64,000 nt of DNA, taken from positions 186,001-250,000 of the forward strand of contig JAGMVK010000018.1 in the NCBI GenBank assembly GCA_020747065.1. Direction: 5' to 3'. This stretch comes from Cadophora sp. MPI-SDFR-AT-0126. Taxonomy: Eukaryota; Ascomycota; Leotiomycetes; Helotiales; Ploettnerulaceae. Each line of letters opens with the position of its first letter. The stretch's first letter is position 1. A program made the position numbers and the translations under genes. Of this stretch, positions 34,896 through 47,403 are shown piece by piece. The notes under the pieces were generated by a model, which did no database searches, was not told the origin of the DNA, and saw only the letters and a program-made list of their open reading frames with translations.

Positions 34896-35932
34896 TCACT
34901 CCGCTTCTGTATTCAGGCGAACAAAGTTCTTCTAGGATCGATGTCAGCAGCTACTAGGGACGAAATTTGGATGAAATAACTCACATATTGGGGGAAAGGA
35001 GTGAAGTTATACTCTCTGCCATCAAAGACCAGAACACCTTCTGATTTGCGGATTTCCATGCGAGCCAACGGGTAGGTCTGTGTATGGGTTGTGACGTGCC
35101 AGGTAATACCATTCATGACCACACGAACAGCATCCACATCCATCGGCAATCTCTTCAGGATGACAAGAAGTTCCAACCACCCCGTCAAATACTTCCTATC
35201 GCCGTCATACGAGCATTCATAACCATACTTCTCCAGAGTAGCCTGCACGGACGTCCTCACCATCTCGTCCACATGCTGCAGAAACAGCGCGATATCAGGA
35301 GTCACTGCAAGCCCTCCGTCACACGTGAGTATGTATTCAGCTATCTCGTACAGGATCCACAACCGGGGCTTGAATGGCGGATAGAAATACGTGAACCCGC
35401 AGTTGCGGATAATAGCCGAGATGGTCTCCAGCGAGCGTCGGAAGAACCTCTCTTCAGGGGCAGATCGCGGCTCTTGAGGCATGCACGACCAGTCGACCCA
35501 AATCCACGACCACGATTGCGGCTCAAGTTCTTTCTGATGAAGACGCAGACACGCCCCATCAGGATCTGGATGATTCGCCGAGTCCCAGAAGTGACTCACG
35601 AAGAAACAATCCTTTCTCCAGACGTAATCTGGCAAGCCGGGAAGCAGGATGTAGGTGTCTAGTCGGTCTCGAGACCACACCTCCATCCGCTGCTGAGACA
35701 TGAATGCTGCTCTGGTTTGGAAGAACCAGAATGATACGGGGACGAGACCTTGAGTGAGGAAGTCATCCAAGGAAGAGCATTCTTGTAGAGCATAGGTGGG
35801 AATGTCCGTGCGGATGTTTCGACCATCTGCTGCGATGTCGTCCCAGGCGGCGATGCTTCGAGTGACGAGGGAGCGCCATCCCTCGAGGTGTGGTGGTAAG
35901 GCACATGAAGATACCGCTAGTGAGTCTGACAT
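34896..35932 (-). CDS. Uncharacterised fungal protein with HET-like motif spacing
   Basis: About 335-339 residues, start ATG at 35932 (MSDSLAVSSCALPPHLEGW). Not a canonical HET protein. Two blocks echo the HET/TIR-like layout: CFFVSHFWDSANHPDPDGAC (compare HET 'SY-WG') and, 40 residues on, WSWIWVDWSCMPQEPRS (compare HET 'W-DAICINQ'), then SAIIRNCGFTYFYPPFKPRL and WILYEIAEYIL (compare HET 'W-RVWI-QE'). The unspliced frame stops at 34913. A good 53-nt intron (GTGAGT donor, GCTGACATCGATCCTAG) gives a different end, QYKNFVRLNTEAE, stop at 34896, which I prefer. I recall similar uncharacterised fungal proteins but no established name. Function unknown; a role in self/non-self or stress signalling is speculation. 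Confidence 0.7.
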
Positions 35933-37982
35933 TATGAAAATTGCATGCCTTTATTGAAGCTTGAATTTAGCATCATGACATGCTCAGTGATGTTCGACTA
36001 GGCTTCAATGATAGATGAAGGTCAGCAAGGCTGGGAAAGATGGAAGATCAGCCAATGATGGGATGCGGTGGTATGTGGCTGTCGCTAATTGGAGGAGCAT
36101 GCGCGAAATACATATGCTGATATGATACTGATTGAGGTAATCAATAGTACCTTTTTCGCTCGTGAAAAAGACAACGATACACATGTGTAATTCCTTCGAA
36201 AAGTCAGAGTAGGAGGACTGACTACGGTACGTCCTGTGGGTATGTCCCGAAAATGAGATAAGATAAAAATGAGATGAAATGACTAAATCAATGCAAATCA
36301 AACAAAAACATGAGAAGCACAAGCAGTAATTGGGCCAGTTGTGAGAAATCATTCAGCACTCCAATATTACAGGGTGATGGATAAGGCAGCATGGTCGGCT
36401 TGCATCCTATGATTTGCCACAATTGGAGCCCGCAACTTCGCGATGTGCCTCAAAAACAACAAGGAAAAAACAGAAATATCGAAACGAGACGACCGCAAAA
36501 GCGTAACAGACGAGTAACAGGAGAGGCAGCCCAGTATCATGGCCCTCGTTGTTAGCCGTTGGAGTCTGCACTGGACTGTCCGGCGGGGTACCCACCAAAA
36601 TGACGGTCGCAAAGCATCTTCGCTCCTCGAGACCGTGGTGCCTTTTGCGCTTATTGAGAGTTTATTCCAAATTAACGCTGAGGCACCTGGGAGAAGACTG
36701 GTAAGATGCAAGTCATGCTTGTATTTGTAAAAAGTGCTCCTTACATCTGCTCCACATATCAGACATTCGAATAGATATCTTAAAGAGATCTCGAACACTG
36801 ACCCCTGAGAGTGTGTGTCTGTTTTTGGAGATGTGCCTGCAAGGGTTACCAACTGGCTGGGTCCAAAAGTGGATGGTCTCGCCCTTGGCCGTCTGAAAAT
36901 CCGTGCGGGCTAAACTCCAGGCATGCTCGTTATTGGGGTTGGGAAGACTCGGGTGACATTGACATCCATGATGCCATGCGAGAGCAAAAAGATGTGATTT
37001 GAGCATGCAACAGAAAAAACCAACACAGCTAAGGTTTTGGTGAAGCTCAATCAGCTGTTAAGGTTTTCCAACAGAGGCGTCCACTTTTCAGAGTTCAATA
37101 TTTCCCTATCTTCCAATCCAACAGCAGCAAGAGATAGCAGTTCCCAATTTCTGCATTCCAGCACACGCCACAACGACATCGGACAGCCGGAAAGCATCCC
37201 ACCTGGGGGCGAGATACCCAAGCTCGTCCCCGCCACCATCAGACGCCTCTTTTGGAGTCCCGATAAGCACCAGCACAGCGAGTCGTCTACCATAGCAAGA
37301 CCTCTGTATGGCTCCTAGAGCCGAATTGGACTTGAACTGTCCAAGGCAACCAATCCCATCATTCAGTGATCACCCCACCCCAGCACCCGCCATGCCCCTC
37401 CCCTAGCCCTCGTAATCTGACAGAGTGGGATGGATTCCCTGGCCTTTCCCCCCCCTACTGTATCCGACCCGCTTTCTCCAGTGCGGCACAGCGCGTGCAC
37501 CCAAGGAAGACCCAGCCGGCCCTTGCCAATGGTAGGGATCAATCAGATAATGGGACGGGGGGGAGCAGGTGCACAAACGTTCTTTCAGCTCCCCTTGGCG
37601 TGTACTGGCGGCCGTGAAGGAGGAGCGCAGGGAATGGTGGTGAGCAAGCAGATGTATTGACTGACGACTGACTGACCTGATGTGGAAAGCTGCATCAGCC
37701 ACCACCACTCTCTCTATCAGTTATGTTGGTATCGTCTGCTGTTCGACGACCATGAGCTCCTGCTCTCCATTCTCTCCACCATCACAATGCTTGACAATCG
37801 CCTGTCTTCACTCTCGCCTCTCTGTCGTCGTTGATGCTGATGTTGCTGTTGGTGAGATCGGGAAAGCCGAAGAATAGACAGCCAGCAAGGGTGTGAAGGA
37901 AGGAAAAGAGGAAGGATCGATTGGAGAGCTTCGAGTCTAGCTGAGCAGCGTCGAAGCAGCTATAATACGCGATCAAACGACG
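35933..37982. promoter_or_regulatory. Divergent intergenic region upstream of OPT
   Basis: About 2 kb without supported genes; the frames here open on non-ATG codons or are very short. The 600 bp before 37983 are C/CA-rich (CACCCCACCCCAGC and CCCCCCCCTAC-like runs near 37370-37460), typical of fungal transporter promoters, and probably contain the OPT promoter and leader. Confidence 0.5.
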
Positions 37983-40805
37983 ATGTCGTACTTCCCAGAG
38001 GGACTGGGTGCGAGCGTGCTGGAAGGTGTAACTCCCGATACGACCTCGAATGCTGAGATATCCTCAAACTCCGATGCGTCCGAGAAGACCGCAATCCCAC
38101 CAGACGAATCGAAGGTTACAACGCCCGGCTCCGAATTCGACAACGAGAAGAAGGATATCGACAAGAAAATCGGTAGTAATGATAATGATAAGGATAATGA
38201 TAAAGCGGTGCCGGTCTACAGATCAGAAGAAGTAGGAGCAGATCTAGGACCAGACGATGCAGCAATCCAGGACTTGCCGTGGCACGTCCGGCGGATCGTC
38301 AGCTTGCACGACGACACGACGCTGCCTACCATAACGTTCCGCTACTTCCTGCTGGTGTTCTTGTTCGTGCCACCAGGGGCGTTTCTGCAACAGTTGAACA
38401 TGTTCCGCACGACGTCTGCTCCATACTCGATATTCTTCGTGCAGATAGCGGCGAGCTATGTGGGGGATTGGATGGGGAGGAGTATGCCTGCTTGGGAGGT
38501 CAAGGTGCCGTTTACGAAGTGGAGGTTCAATACGAATCCGGGGCCGTTTAGTGTCAAGGAACATGTGCTCGTTGTGATTGCGGCGGCGAGTGGCGCGACG
38601 TATAATTTGGCGTGGGCGCCGCTTTCGTTGTCGGAGTTGTATTTCAAGGATCAGATCAATCCGGCGATATGGATTGCGTTCATGTTGGCAATTGTATGGA
38701 CGGGGTATTCGTATGCGGCAATTGGACGTCAGTTCTTGGTGTATGATCCTCAACAGCCTTGGTATGTCTCATTTATGTATCGATATATTGACAAAATCTA
38801 ACTCGTGACCCAGGTTTGATGCGTGAGTTACATCTCATCTCATCTCTCTCCATCCTCCACTAACACATCTAGCCTCTGCCAAACAGCACTCTTCGAAACG
38901 CAAACCCGACAACGAGAATTCCCATCCCCAGTATCCCGTCGCCAGATGAAAGTATTCTTCTTCACCCTCCTCGCCGTAGCCATCTGGCAGTTCCTCCCAG
39001 AATACGTCTTTCCCATGCTCTCATCTCTGGCCTTCCTATGTTGGGTTGCGCCCAATAACCCCGCTGCGAACTTCATCGGTGGTGGATTAGGCGGGATGGG
39101 ATTCTTGAACTTGTCACTCAATTGGTCTTGTGTTGGGAATCTCAGTGCGATGGGCAGTTTGTTCTTGACGCCTTGGTATACACAAGTGATTGTGTTTTCG
39201 GCGTTCGTTGTCAATTGCTGGATTTTATTACCGCTTGCCAAGTGGGGAGGGTTAGGGATATGGGAACATGGATTGATGTCTAATCGGCTGTTCATGGGTA
39301 AGTATGCCACCTGGTCAAGTCTCCATATCTGACAGGTCCAGAAAACGGAACCAAATACCCCGTTCTGGAACTCATCACGCCTCAAGTTACACTCAACGAA
39401 ACCGCCTACGCAGAATTAGGGCCTCTGTATGTCGGTGCTCAACTTCTATGGGGCACATTCTTCGACTATGCATCATACACCTCCGTTCTTGTGTGGATGG
39501 GATTGTTCGGCTATCCGCATCTCAAAACCACGATCATCAAGTTCTTCGAACGGCAAAGAGTTTCCAAGGATGGCAAGAAGTTGACGGTCAATGAGCAGTA
39601 CAATGATCAGCTGAATGTGCTCATGCGCTCGTATGAGGAAGTCCCGCTGTCATGGTTCATTTTACTGTTTCTGGTGTCATTCGTCATCATCATTACGATT
39701 GTTGGGACGGGGTATCTGTACATTCCATTATGGACGTATTTCATAGCACTCGCGACAGGTGCTATCGTGGTCATTGTATGTCCCTATCCACTTCGAGGAA
39801 TTCACCCAGCTAACCTCAACAGCCTCTCGGATGGCTCTACTCCCTCTCCAACTTCCAACTAGTACGTATACCTCTCATTCCCCATCATCTACCTCACTAA
39901 CCCACCCCCAGCCCATCGGCACAACCAACGAACTCCTCTATGGCCTAATGGTCAACGCCATCCCGGGGTACAAGAACCCCGTCGGCGCCTCAGTATACGG
40001 CTCAATTGCCGGCAACGCCTGGTACCGGGCGCAGTATCTCCTGCAGGACCAGAAGCTCGGGCACTACATGCACGTGCCTCCCAAGACGGTATTCTTCTCA
40101 CAGATCTTCGGCTCGCTGATTGGCGTGCCGATAAACTATGCGGTGATTAGATGGGTGCTGGATAAGAAGGGGGATTATCTGTTGGCTGAGACGAGGGATC
40201 CGACGAATCAGTGGACGGGGCAGACGTTGACGCTGCAGTTGACTATCGCGACGCAGTATGTGTTGATTGTATGTACTCGTCTCTTTGTCTTCTTTCACTT
40301 CTTCCTCTTTTTCGTCAACAACTCTGCCCTTACTTCCCCAGCAAGACATCTGACTAACACCCCAACCCAGGGCCCCAAACGCCTCTTCACACACACCATC
40401 TACCGCCCCCTCCCCTACGGCTTCCTCCTCGGCGCCCTCGTTCCCCTATGTCTCTACACTCTACACCGGCTCTTCCCCCGTTCCCGCCTCCGGTTCCACC
40501 TCTGGAACTGCACCATCTTCTTCTGCACTTTGTCGACCTTCTGGGGCAACATCTCCACCGGATACCTCTCCGGCATAATCGGGGGGTTCGTGGTCATGTA
40601 CTGGGCGTATCGCCACCACTACGAGGTGTGGGCGCGGTACAACTATATACTGGCGGCGGCGTTTGACAGCGGGTATAATCTTAATGCGCTGGTGCTGTGG
40701 ATGTGTTTTAGTGCGGGGAGGAGGCTGTTGATGCCGCATTGGTGGGGGAATGCGGAGGGGAGTGTGGAGAGGTGTTTTAAGTTGGATGAGGTGAAGGGGT
40801 TGTGA
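37983..40805 (+). CDS. OPT-family oligopeptide transporter
   Basis: Proton-coupled small-oligopeptide transporter of the plasma membrane, with about 14-16 TM helices. Long hydrophilic, Asp/Lys/Ser-rich N-terminus (DNEKKDIDKKIGSNDNDKDN). Conserved OPT features: DLPWHVRRIVSLHDDTTLPT, the NPGPF block (RFNTNPGPFSVKEHVL), DQINPAIWIAF, QLPIGTTNELLYGLMVNAIP, and GSIAGNAWYRAQYLLQDQKLGHYM, then GPKRLF and FWGNISTGY. I read six introns, including two flanking a 9-nt exon (38814-38822) that together give PQQPWFDALCQTALFET. Other joins: MGPENGTKYPVLEL, VVIPLGWLYSLSNF and QLPIGTTN. C-terminus FKLDEVKGL, stop at 40805. Substrates are typically tetra/pentapeptides or glutathione-like peptides; specificity is not readable. 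Confidence 0.92.
38814..38822 (+). other. 9-nt microexon in the OPT gene
   Basis: Internal exon GTTTGATGC between intron 38762-38813 (GTATGT...CCCAG) and intron 38823-38872 (GTGAGT...CTAACACATCTAG). It supplies Trp(part)-Phe-Asp-Ala(part), giving PWFDALCQTALFET, the sequence expected in OPT proteins. Skipping it would keep frame but delete WFD-type residues. Confidence 0.75.
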
Positions 40806-42378
40806 GGTGTAGTTGTAGTTATAGATTTGCTGGATGGGATATTTTGTTTTTGTTTAGCGTGGAGTCTGAAATGGAATGGGGTTGGTGTTTTAATGGAGCA
40901 CATAGGTACTGGGATTGGGATTTTGATCTGGATATGGGTATGTGGATGGCTGGGTTGGATGGAGTTCTCTTGGATCGATTGGTGGATATTTGTGCCCAAA
41001 AGGAAGCTACTTACTTACCTACTGGGATGGAAGGAAAGGATTGTTATATGTCAAGAGATGGATGAAAAAGTACATCCGCCTGAAGCCAACCTGTACCAGT
41101 GGCATTGTAATACATACACTATTATTCGAATTAGATCACTGATACGATATCTTATGTGCTATGACATGTCGATTCAATTGAGAAAATCGGCTGTGAACCA
41201 ATTTTTTTTAAGTTCTGTTTTTCCACTTTGCATGTCCGCTCAAATAATAAGTTACCTACCAGACCACGCCAAGTAGTACCAATACATACATGCCTTATTA
41301 CAAATTCAGGCCCCCAAAAAAACCTCAGTAAAGGCATTTATTCTAAAGATTCATATTGTCAGTGATATCGACCCCCATTAGATTACTCCACTATCTGTCC
41401 ACCTGCTGTCTCGAGAGCGTAGTATTCAACTTCATTCGTATCTACCCTTCAACCCACAAAGTCATCTAAACATAACATAACGACTGAAAAGACGAATGGG
41501 TACTGCAAATCATACCTCGGACTAACCCTACACCATCGATTCGATGTCAAGAGTATCCATTCTTCTATTCCTACAAGAGAAGGGTTGAGCTAGGAAGGTT
41601 CGATATTTGACACCCCGCATTCGAACGCTCGCTCGCTCGCTTTCATTTCAAGCCCCCCTTGGTAGGTAGCACCACCGAATTCAATTGCCACTACAGATCC
41701 CAACATCATTCTCTCCTCTCGAAATTTATCTGTCGAAGAGAAGCCGTTATATTCCTCACCCCCATTCCCACGTAGTTACTAGATTGCAAAATCGACATGA
41801 CACGACGCTAGTCTATGAAGCTATGGATGAGATTGACAGTCTAGGTACGTTAATGATATTTTTTACAGAACTCAAAGTGATAATGCATGTATGTATGCAT
41901 TCATGGTCTGTTGCGGTAAGTTGTATAGAATACTTCGTACAACAGAACAGGATAGGGTAGAATGGAAGTAGAAAGAGCTGTAGACCGCCGCCGGAGCCAA
42001 GAACTAGCTAGCTGGCTTAAGTCTTCGTACTTCCACAAACTCATTTTCACGACAAGCAAAGCATCAAGATGAAAAGAATCTGGTATAGTCTATTAAAATA
42101 ACAAGTACTAGGGGAAAATCTATCTACTGTTTCGTATTGTACTTCTCCGTAACTCTAAATCTAACCCAACTGTAACGCTCTAAAGAAAGCAAGCAAACGC
42201 CTCCAAATGCAACGCGCAACGCGACAAACGCAATGAAAACGATCAGCTCAGATCAGATCCGTAAGTTAGTATTATACAAGTCAACACGCTTGCTTTTCAT
42301 TTCACGCCTCCCCCACCCCCCCCCTCTCTCCTCCTCTCTCTCCTCCTCTCTCTCCTCCTCTCTCTCCCACCAACACAC
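40806..42378. other. Convergent intergenic region
   Basis: About 1.6 kb between the convergent OPT and ABC genes. Contains no supported ORF; the frames at 40802-41276 are low-complexity and 3' UTR-like. A pyrimidine microsatellite lies at the right end next to the ABC stop codon. Confidence 0.5.
42311..42368. repeat. CT-rich microsatellite (period about 12)
   Basis: Near-perfect tandem CTCTCTCCTCCT units preceded by a C9-type run, all within 70 bp 3' of the ABC transporter stop codon. Simple-sequence repeat in the 3' UTR; the 70-codon antisense frame of Arg/Gly/Glu repeats here is an artefact of it. Confidence 0.85.
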
Positions 42379-45300
42379 TTACTCCTTCTTCCCCTTACCC
42401 TTCCTGGCCTTCTTCGGCACCCGAACAAGCCAATAAAGCGCCACAGCCGCACACGCATTAAAGATGATGTAGATCCACATGAAGCCAAAGTTTCTCCAGC
42501 GATGACCATAATCGCTACCTAGCTGCGACAAAAATTGATTCGTGCTATCCAGGGCACAGAACTGACACGTACCAGTCGCGTTTGGATCCTGGAGATAGCC
42601 GCCGCGCATCTGGGTTGAGATCCAGTCGTTCATATACTCGCCGCAGGAAAGACCAGATGGGACTTCGAAGGTGCGGAGTTCGGTTTGCGAGCAGACAACT
42701 TTTGTGTTGGCTATGCCTACCGAGAGCATAGCGTCGACGAGGTAGGTAAAGGGACTGACGCGGTACATGAAGATCCAGAAGCCAGGGAAGACGCTTGGGC
42801 TTGCTAGAACACCACAGAATACGAGGGTGAGGGAGAACATCAAGTTTGCGATGTTGCCTCCAGTCTCAGCGGTTTCAATGGCAGCGATAACCATGGAGGT
42901 GAATGTTGAAGTGAAGAGGAGGAAGGTCCAAATGAGGAGGAACATCAACCCGCCACGCTCGGTAACCGAGTCAGTGGGCTCGGCGTTCTTATACAGTCCG
43001 ATGGGATAGTACCAGCAAAAGAAGATCAGCACGGCCATCAGTGAGTTCCAAGGCAGCTCGACGACAATATTGGAGATCATAAAGGCCTTCCAGGAGTAGG
43101 TCTTCGAAGGGCGTTCTCTAACTTCGTACAATGAGCGCTGCGTAACGAAGTGAGGCATGATTTGTTGGACGAGTTGTCCGAAGATGGTGAAGAGCATGAA
43201 GATGGCGAACATTTGGTTTTGCAGCTCTTGTTGGGAGGTGCCGGCGTTGTAGAAGGAGAAACCGATGAATAGGGCGGATGCGACACAGAGCGAGATCTTG
43301 GAGTAGATGTACGAGGGGGTACGCCAGTATTGCTGGAAGACGCGCTTCAGTACTTCGATTAGCTGGACCACGAACGGGGCGGCGAATTCGCGGAATGAGG
43401 CTTTGTCGTCGGAAGTGCGGGACGGCTGTGTTTTCTTGGGAAGTTCCTCCTTCAAACGGTCGAGCTCACGGTGGACTTCTTGGAATTCCGGTGAAGAGCG
43501 CCATGCATCGTGCCAGTCGACGTCTGTATGAGAGCCGGGTGCAGCGCCGATAACTTCAAGCATCCATTCTGCAGGATTAGCGTCTGGAGGGCAAGCGATC
43601 CCGGAAATGCGTTCGAAGTATGAGGTCAAGATGTGGGAGCCTTGTCCGACTTCGCCAAAGTAGACAGTTTTGCCACCTTTAGCGAGGAAGAGGAGACGAT
43701 CGAAACGTTGGAAGAGCATGGCGGATGGTTGATGGATCTATTTCTGTTAGGATGGTCTATATGGGGGTGAGAGATTGCCTACGGTGCAGAGAACAGCTTG
43801 ACCATTCTTGGTTAGTTTCTCCATCAGATCACAAATAGCCCAAGATGTTTGAGAATCAAGACCAGAGGTAGGTTCATCCAAGAAGAGGAGGAGCTCAGGT
43901 TTGGCAGCCAATTCAACACCAATTGTCAACCGCTTACGTTGTTCGACATTGAGACCTATTCAGTCAGCTTTGATCTTCGGACACCTTGGTAAACATACCT
44001 TCTCCTGGAACACCAACGACGGCATCGGCATACTCCTCCATATCGAGCAACTTAATAACCTCGTTGACGTACTCGAGTTTCTCCTGACGAGGGATCTTGG
44101 CGGGTTGTCTGAGAAGAGCGCTGAAGTTCAAGGCTTCACGAACCGTCGAGGTAGACAAGTGGAGATCTTGTTGCTGCACATATCCGGTCTTGCGTTGAAA
44201 GGAATCGTCACGTTCTCTGCCATCTACAAGCATACCGCCGGTGATGACACCCATGGTTGTGCGAGTAGCGAGGACATCGAGTAGTGTGGTTTTACCGGCA
44301 CCAGAGACACCCTGATTGTATTAGCGAAATTCAAAGTATGGATAGAGAGTACTGACCATGAGTGCAGTCAAAGTTCCAGGTTTGACCCATCCATCGACAT
44401 GGTCCAAGATCCGTCTAGGTTCACCCTTGATCTTAATATCATAGCATACATCCTCCCAGTGGAAAACGGCAGTCTGTTTCTTGAGAATGGTAGACACGTC
44501 GACGTTGGTGGATGTCTTCTCGACACCAGAACTCTTGACAGGACCCAGTTCCTCATCGCTACCGCCTCTTTTAGACAGAACGGCTGGCTTGTGGCCACGG
44601 CGGAAGAGGAGGACTTCACCCTTAGACTTCTTGGCTGTGATGTATTCTGTTGCAACCAGGTAGACTGTGCAGAGGCCGATCATGAAAACCCAGAGGATTC
44701 CGAAGTTTCTGGCTTTGTTAGTCTGATTCAGTTTAAGGGATCATAGGTGACATACCTCCACTTGTGGGATGCATAGTACTGATAGGATTGTCCAATATAA
44801 GCAGCACCTTCGACGAAACTAAGTCCTGGAATGGCTCCGACTGCAGTGCAGACCTGCTCCAACGGCGCGACATTCTCGTACCCAGGTCCACTTGGAATGA
44901 AAGATGTCGGGAGACAGGTGTAATTCTGGCCAACAAACTCATTGATCATGAGGGACTCAAATCCGTAAGCCACAGGATCGAGGTAATTGATCCATCTAGC
45001 CCAGCCTCGCATATTTGGCACCGGCAGAGCGAACCCAGTGTAGATGACGATAGCCAGAATCAAAACAGCAGCTGGAGCCATTGCTTGAGACAGAGTACGG
45101 GAGACTGATGCGATCGTCCGGAAAAGCATGGACATGACCATTGTCAGCATGAAGGAGATCAGGAGGAAGAAGAAGTAGTTGCCGGGCTGTCGATTCAGAT
45201 TGACCATGAAATAGAGCGTTGTGTTGAAGGTGATGGCGTTAAGGATCTTGTAGGGCATGTCCGTCAACATGGAGGCAATTGCTTCGCACGAGGGATGGTA

Positions 45301-47403
45301 AAAGGCGTATCGAGAATGTTTCTCAACGATTGGACGTTGTGCGTAGAGGGTCAAGATCTGTCACTGAGTCAGCAGGATTTCAGGCAGTTGGGAGTTAACA
45401 GTTGGGAGTTAACATACCTCAAGAGCAGAACCAAAAGCATTGAGTAAGATGGCGAAGAATAGGATGGCACTTCTGGAGAAGAACGAGTCGGTCGTCATGG
45501 GTAGATTATAGAAAACACTGCTGATAACCAAAGACATCATGAAGTTACCGAAGAGTTGCGTGAAAGTCAGACTGGGGTCTCCCTTCAATCTCCAGAAACC
45601 ACGACGAAGGCAGAGAGCCACTTGTCCAACATACGAAAGAGTGTAGGGACTGGACACGCGTTGGTGCTTGGATTGCTGTACCCGGCGAGATTCCTTGAAC
45701 TCTTCGAGATGCGGGCCATTGGGTTGATACTGCTGATTGTAGTTGTCAACCTCGTTGACTAATGCAGCACGTTCTGCGCTGTTCTTCCACACAGCTGCGA
45801 AATCATCGGGCGTGCGGGGTACTTTGTTTTCGAAGCCTTTGCGTACGACGCGCTCTAGAGGGCTGGTCATGGAGGTAAGGAAATCGGCAGTAGTTTGTCG
45901 GTCAGGGCACTCAAAGCCGAGATTCTCGAAGTATGCTTGGGCATCTGTGCAACGTCCGAAATAGATTTGTCGTCCCTCGTAGAGAACTAGGACTTTATCG
46001 AAAATCTGACTTGTTAGCGATGTGATACAAGACGCTGAATAACAAACTTACATCGTAAGCACTCTGGGGAGCCTGGTAGATGGCAACGCAGGCAGTAGAT
46101 CCAACAAGATCCGTGGAAGATCTCAGGGTCTTACAGAACTCGATGGCATTGGCACTGTCCAGACCACGGGTACTGTTGTCCCAGCACTGTAGAGGAGCTC
46201 CACTGAGCGCGGCTTCGGCGATGGTAACACGCTTTCTCTCTCCTCCAGAAACACCTCTCAAGAAATCGTTTCCAACCCGAGTGTTGATTGTGTGGCTGAT
46301 ACCAAAGACGGCCATGATTACGTCGCGGAGGTATCGTGCGAACTCCTGGCGGCTGACGCCTCCTGGGATATATCTGGGTGCTCTGGCTTGAGCTGCGAAC
46401 TCGAGGGTTTGTCCAACCGTTAGCATAGGGAAGTGTACATCCACCTCAGCCGTGTAGATAGCTTCACCACGGAAGTCCTTATGCATCTGCTCTGGTGTGA
46501 TACCCTGGTAATTGATCTGAGATTTTTCGTCAATGAAAAAGCCATTCGTCTCGCCGGCGACTGTCTTGAGGAAGGTCGAGCATCCACTGCAGATGTGTTA
46601 GAGACAGTATATGCAGGGGTAGCAGATGAGCAACTTACCTGCCAGGAGGGCCAAGAACCACCAGCATCTCTCCATTGTGCACAACTCCGTCGAGATTTTG
46701 TAGGATATCAATCTTCCGTGGTTTCTCGCTTCCAATAAGCTTCTTCACTGCACCGACAACCTCAAGAAGAACATTTCCCTAAGCGATGTCAGCATTGTTG
46801 ACTTTCTGAACCCCCCTGCAATCAGCACGTACCACACTCTTTTGGTAATCAGTCTCGGAACCAAAACCATAAACATTCAAATCTCTGTAGGCGAAACCAG
46901 CAGTTCTCTGTTTCCACTTCTCTGGGTCGCGGGCTTGCAGATTCAGGAGCGACTTGGAGAAGGCTCTTGGGCTGAAGTTGGGCGAATTGGGGTTGAGTTT
47001 GGAGTCTTCTGATGATTCAAAGGGATTCTCGTGGTAGACGCTCTGGTTGGTTTGAGTCGTGAATTTCCTGGCCAATTCGTGGACCTCGTCATCTCTTCTC
47101 TGGTTTTCAATCTGATCGAGTGTTTGCTGTCGCGTGAGGGTGGTACCCTCGCTATCTGCGGTCAGGTTGCGGGCCTTCTCGTTATCCTCCATGCCATAGG
47201 AAGAATTGTCGGAGTGCTCATGACGCGGGCTTAATTGTCCTGGACTTCCAATTCCTTGCTCAGCCGCAGTCTTGTCGTCGTTGTTGAATGCGAAGTTGCC
47301 TGTAGGTAGCAAATTGACTTTGTTAGCAAAAGTTGGGGAAGCGGGGCAGGAAAGTCAATCTTGATGGTCGTTGATTTTAGGTTGACGTACCGACGAGCGA
47401 CAT
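42379..47403 (-). CDS. PDR-type (ABCG) full-length ABC transporter
   Basis: Pleiotropic drug resistance efflux pump of about 1,500 residues, order NBD1-TMD1-NBD2-TMD2, plasma membrane. Exon 1 codes only 13 nt (MSLV plus one base, ATG 47403), joining [13 protein letters not shown]1: degenerate fungal Walker [13 protein letters not shown] (an intron splits the Ser codon), signature [13 protein letters not shown], and the degenerate Walker B/D-loop [17 protein letters not shown]2: canonical Walker [13 protein letters not shown] (exon after the 44.33 kb intron), LNVEQ-type signature [13 protein letters not shown], and [17 protein letters not shown] with [13 protein letters not shown] hallmarks in TMD1 are RSTRTL-like [13 protein letters not shown] and the [21 protein letters not shown] motif; TMD2 has the [19 protein letters not shown] equivalent. 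The C-terminus is [11 protein letters not shown]. This asymmetric NBD pattern is family-typical, not damage. Likely substrates are antifungals or plant compounds. Confidence 0.95.

Noticed and set aside
37321..37350. tRNA-like GGACTTGAACTGTCC string
   Set aside because: It cannot be folded into a T-arm with a matching acceptor stem; only a short hairpin.
42297..42509. Arg/Gly/Glu-repeat ORF at the 3' end of the ABC gene
   Set aside because: Produced by the CT microsatellite; not protein-like.
43747..46486. Degenerate Walker motifs in NBD1 of the ABC pump as evidence of damage
   Set aside because: GPPGSGCST and the Asn-for-Asp Walker B (CWDNS) are normal for the fungal PDR subfamily.
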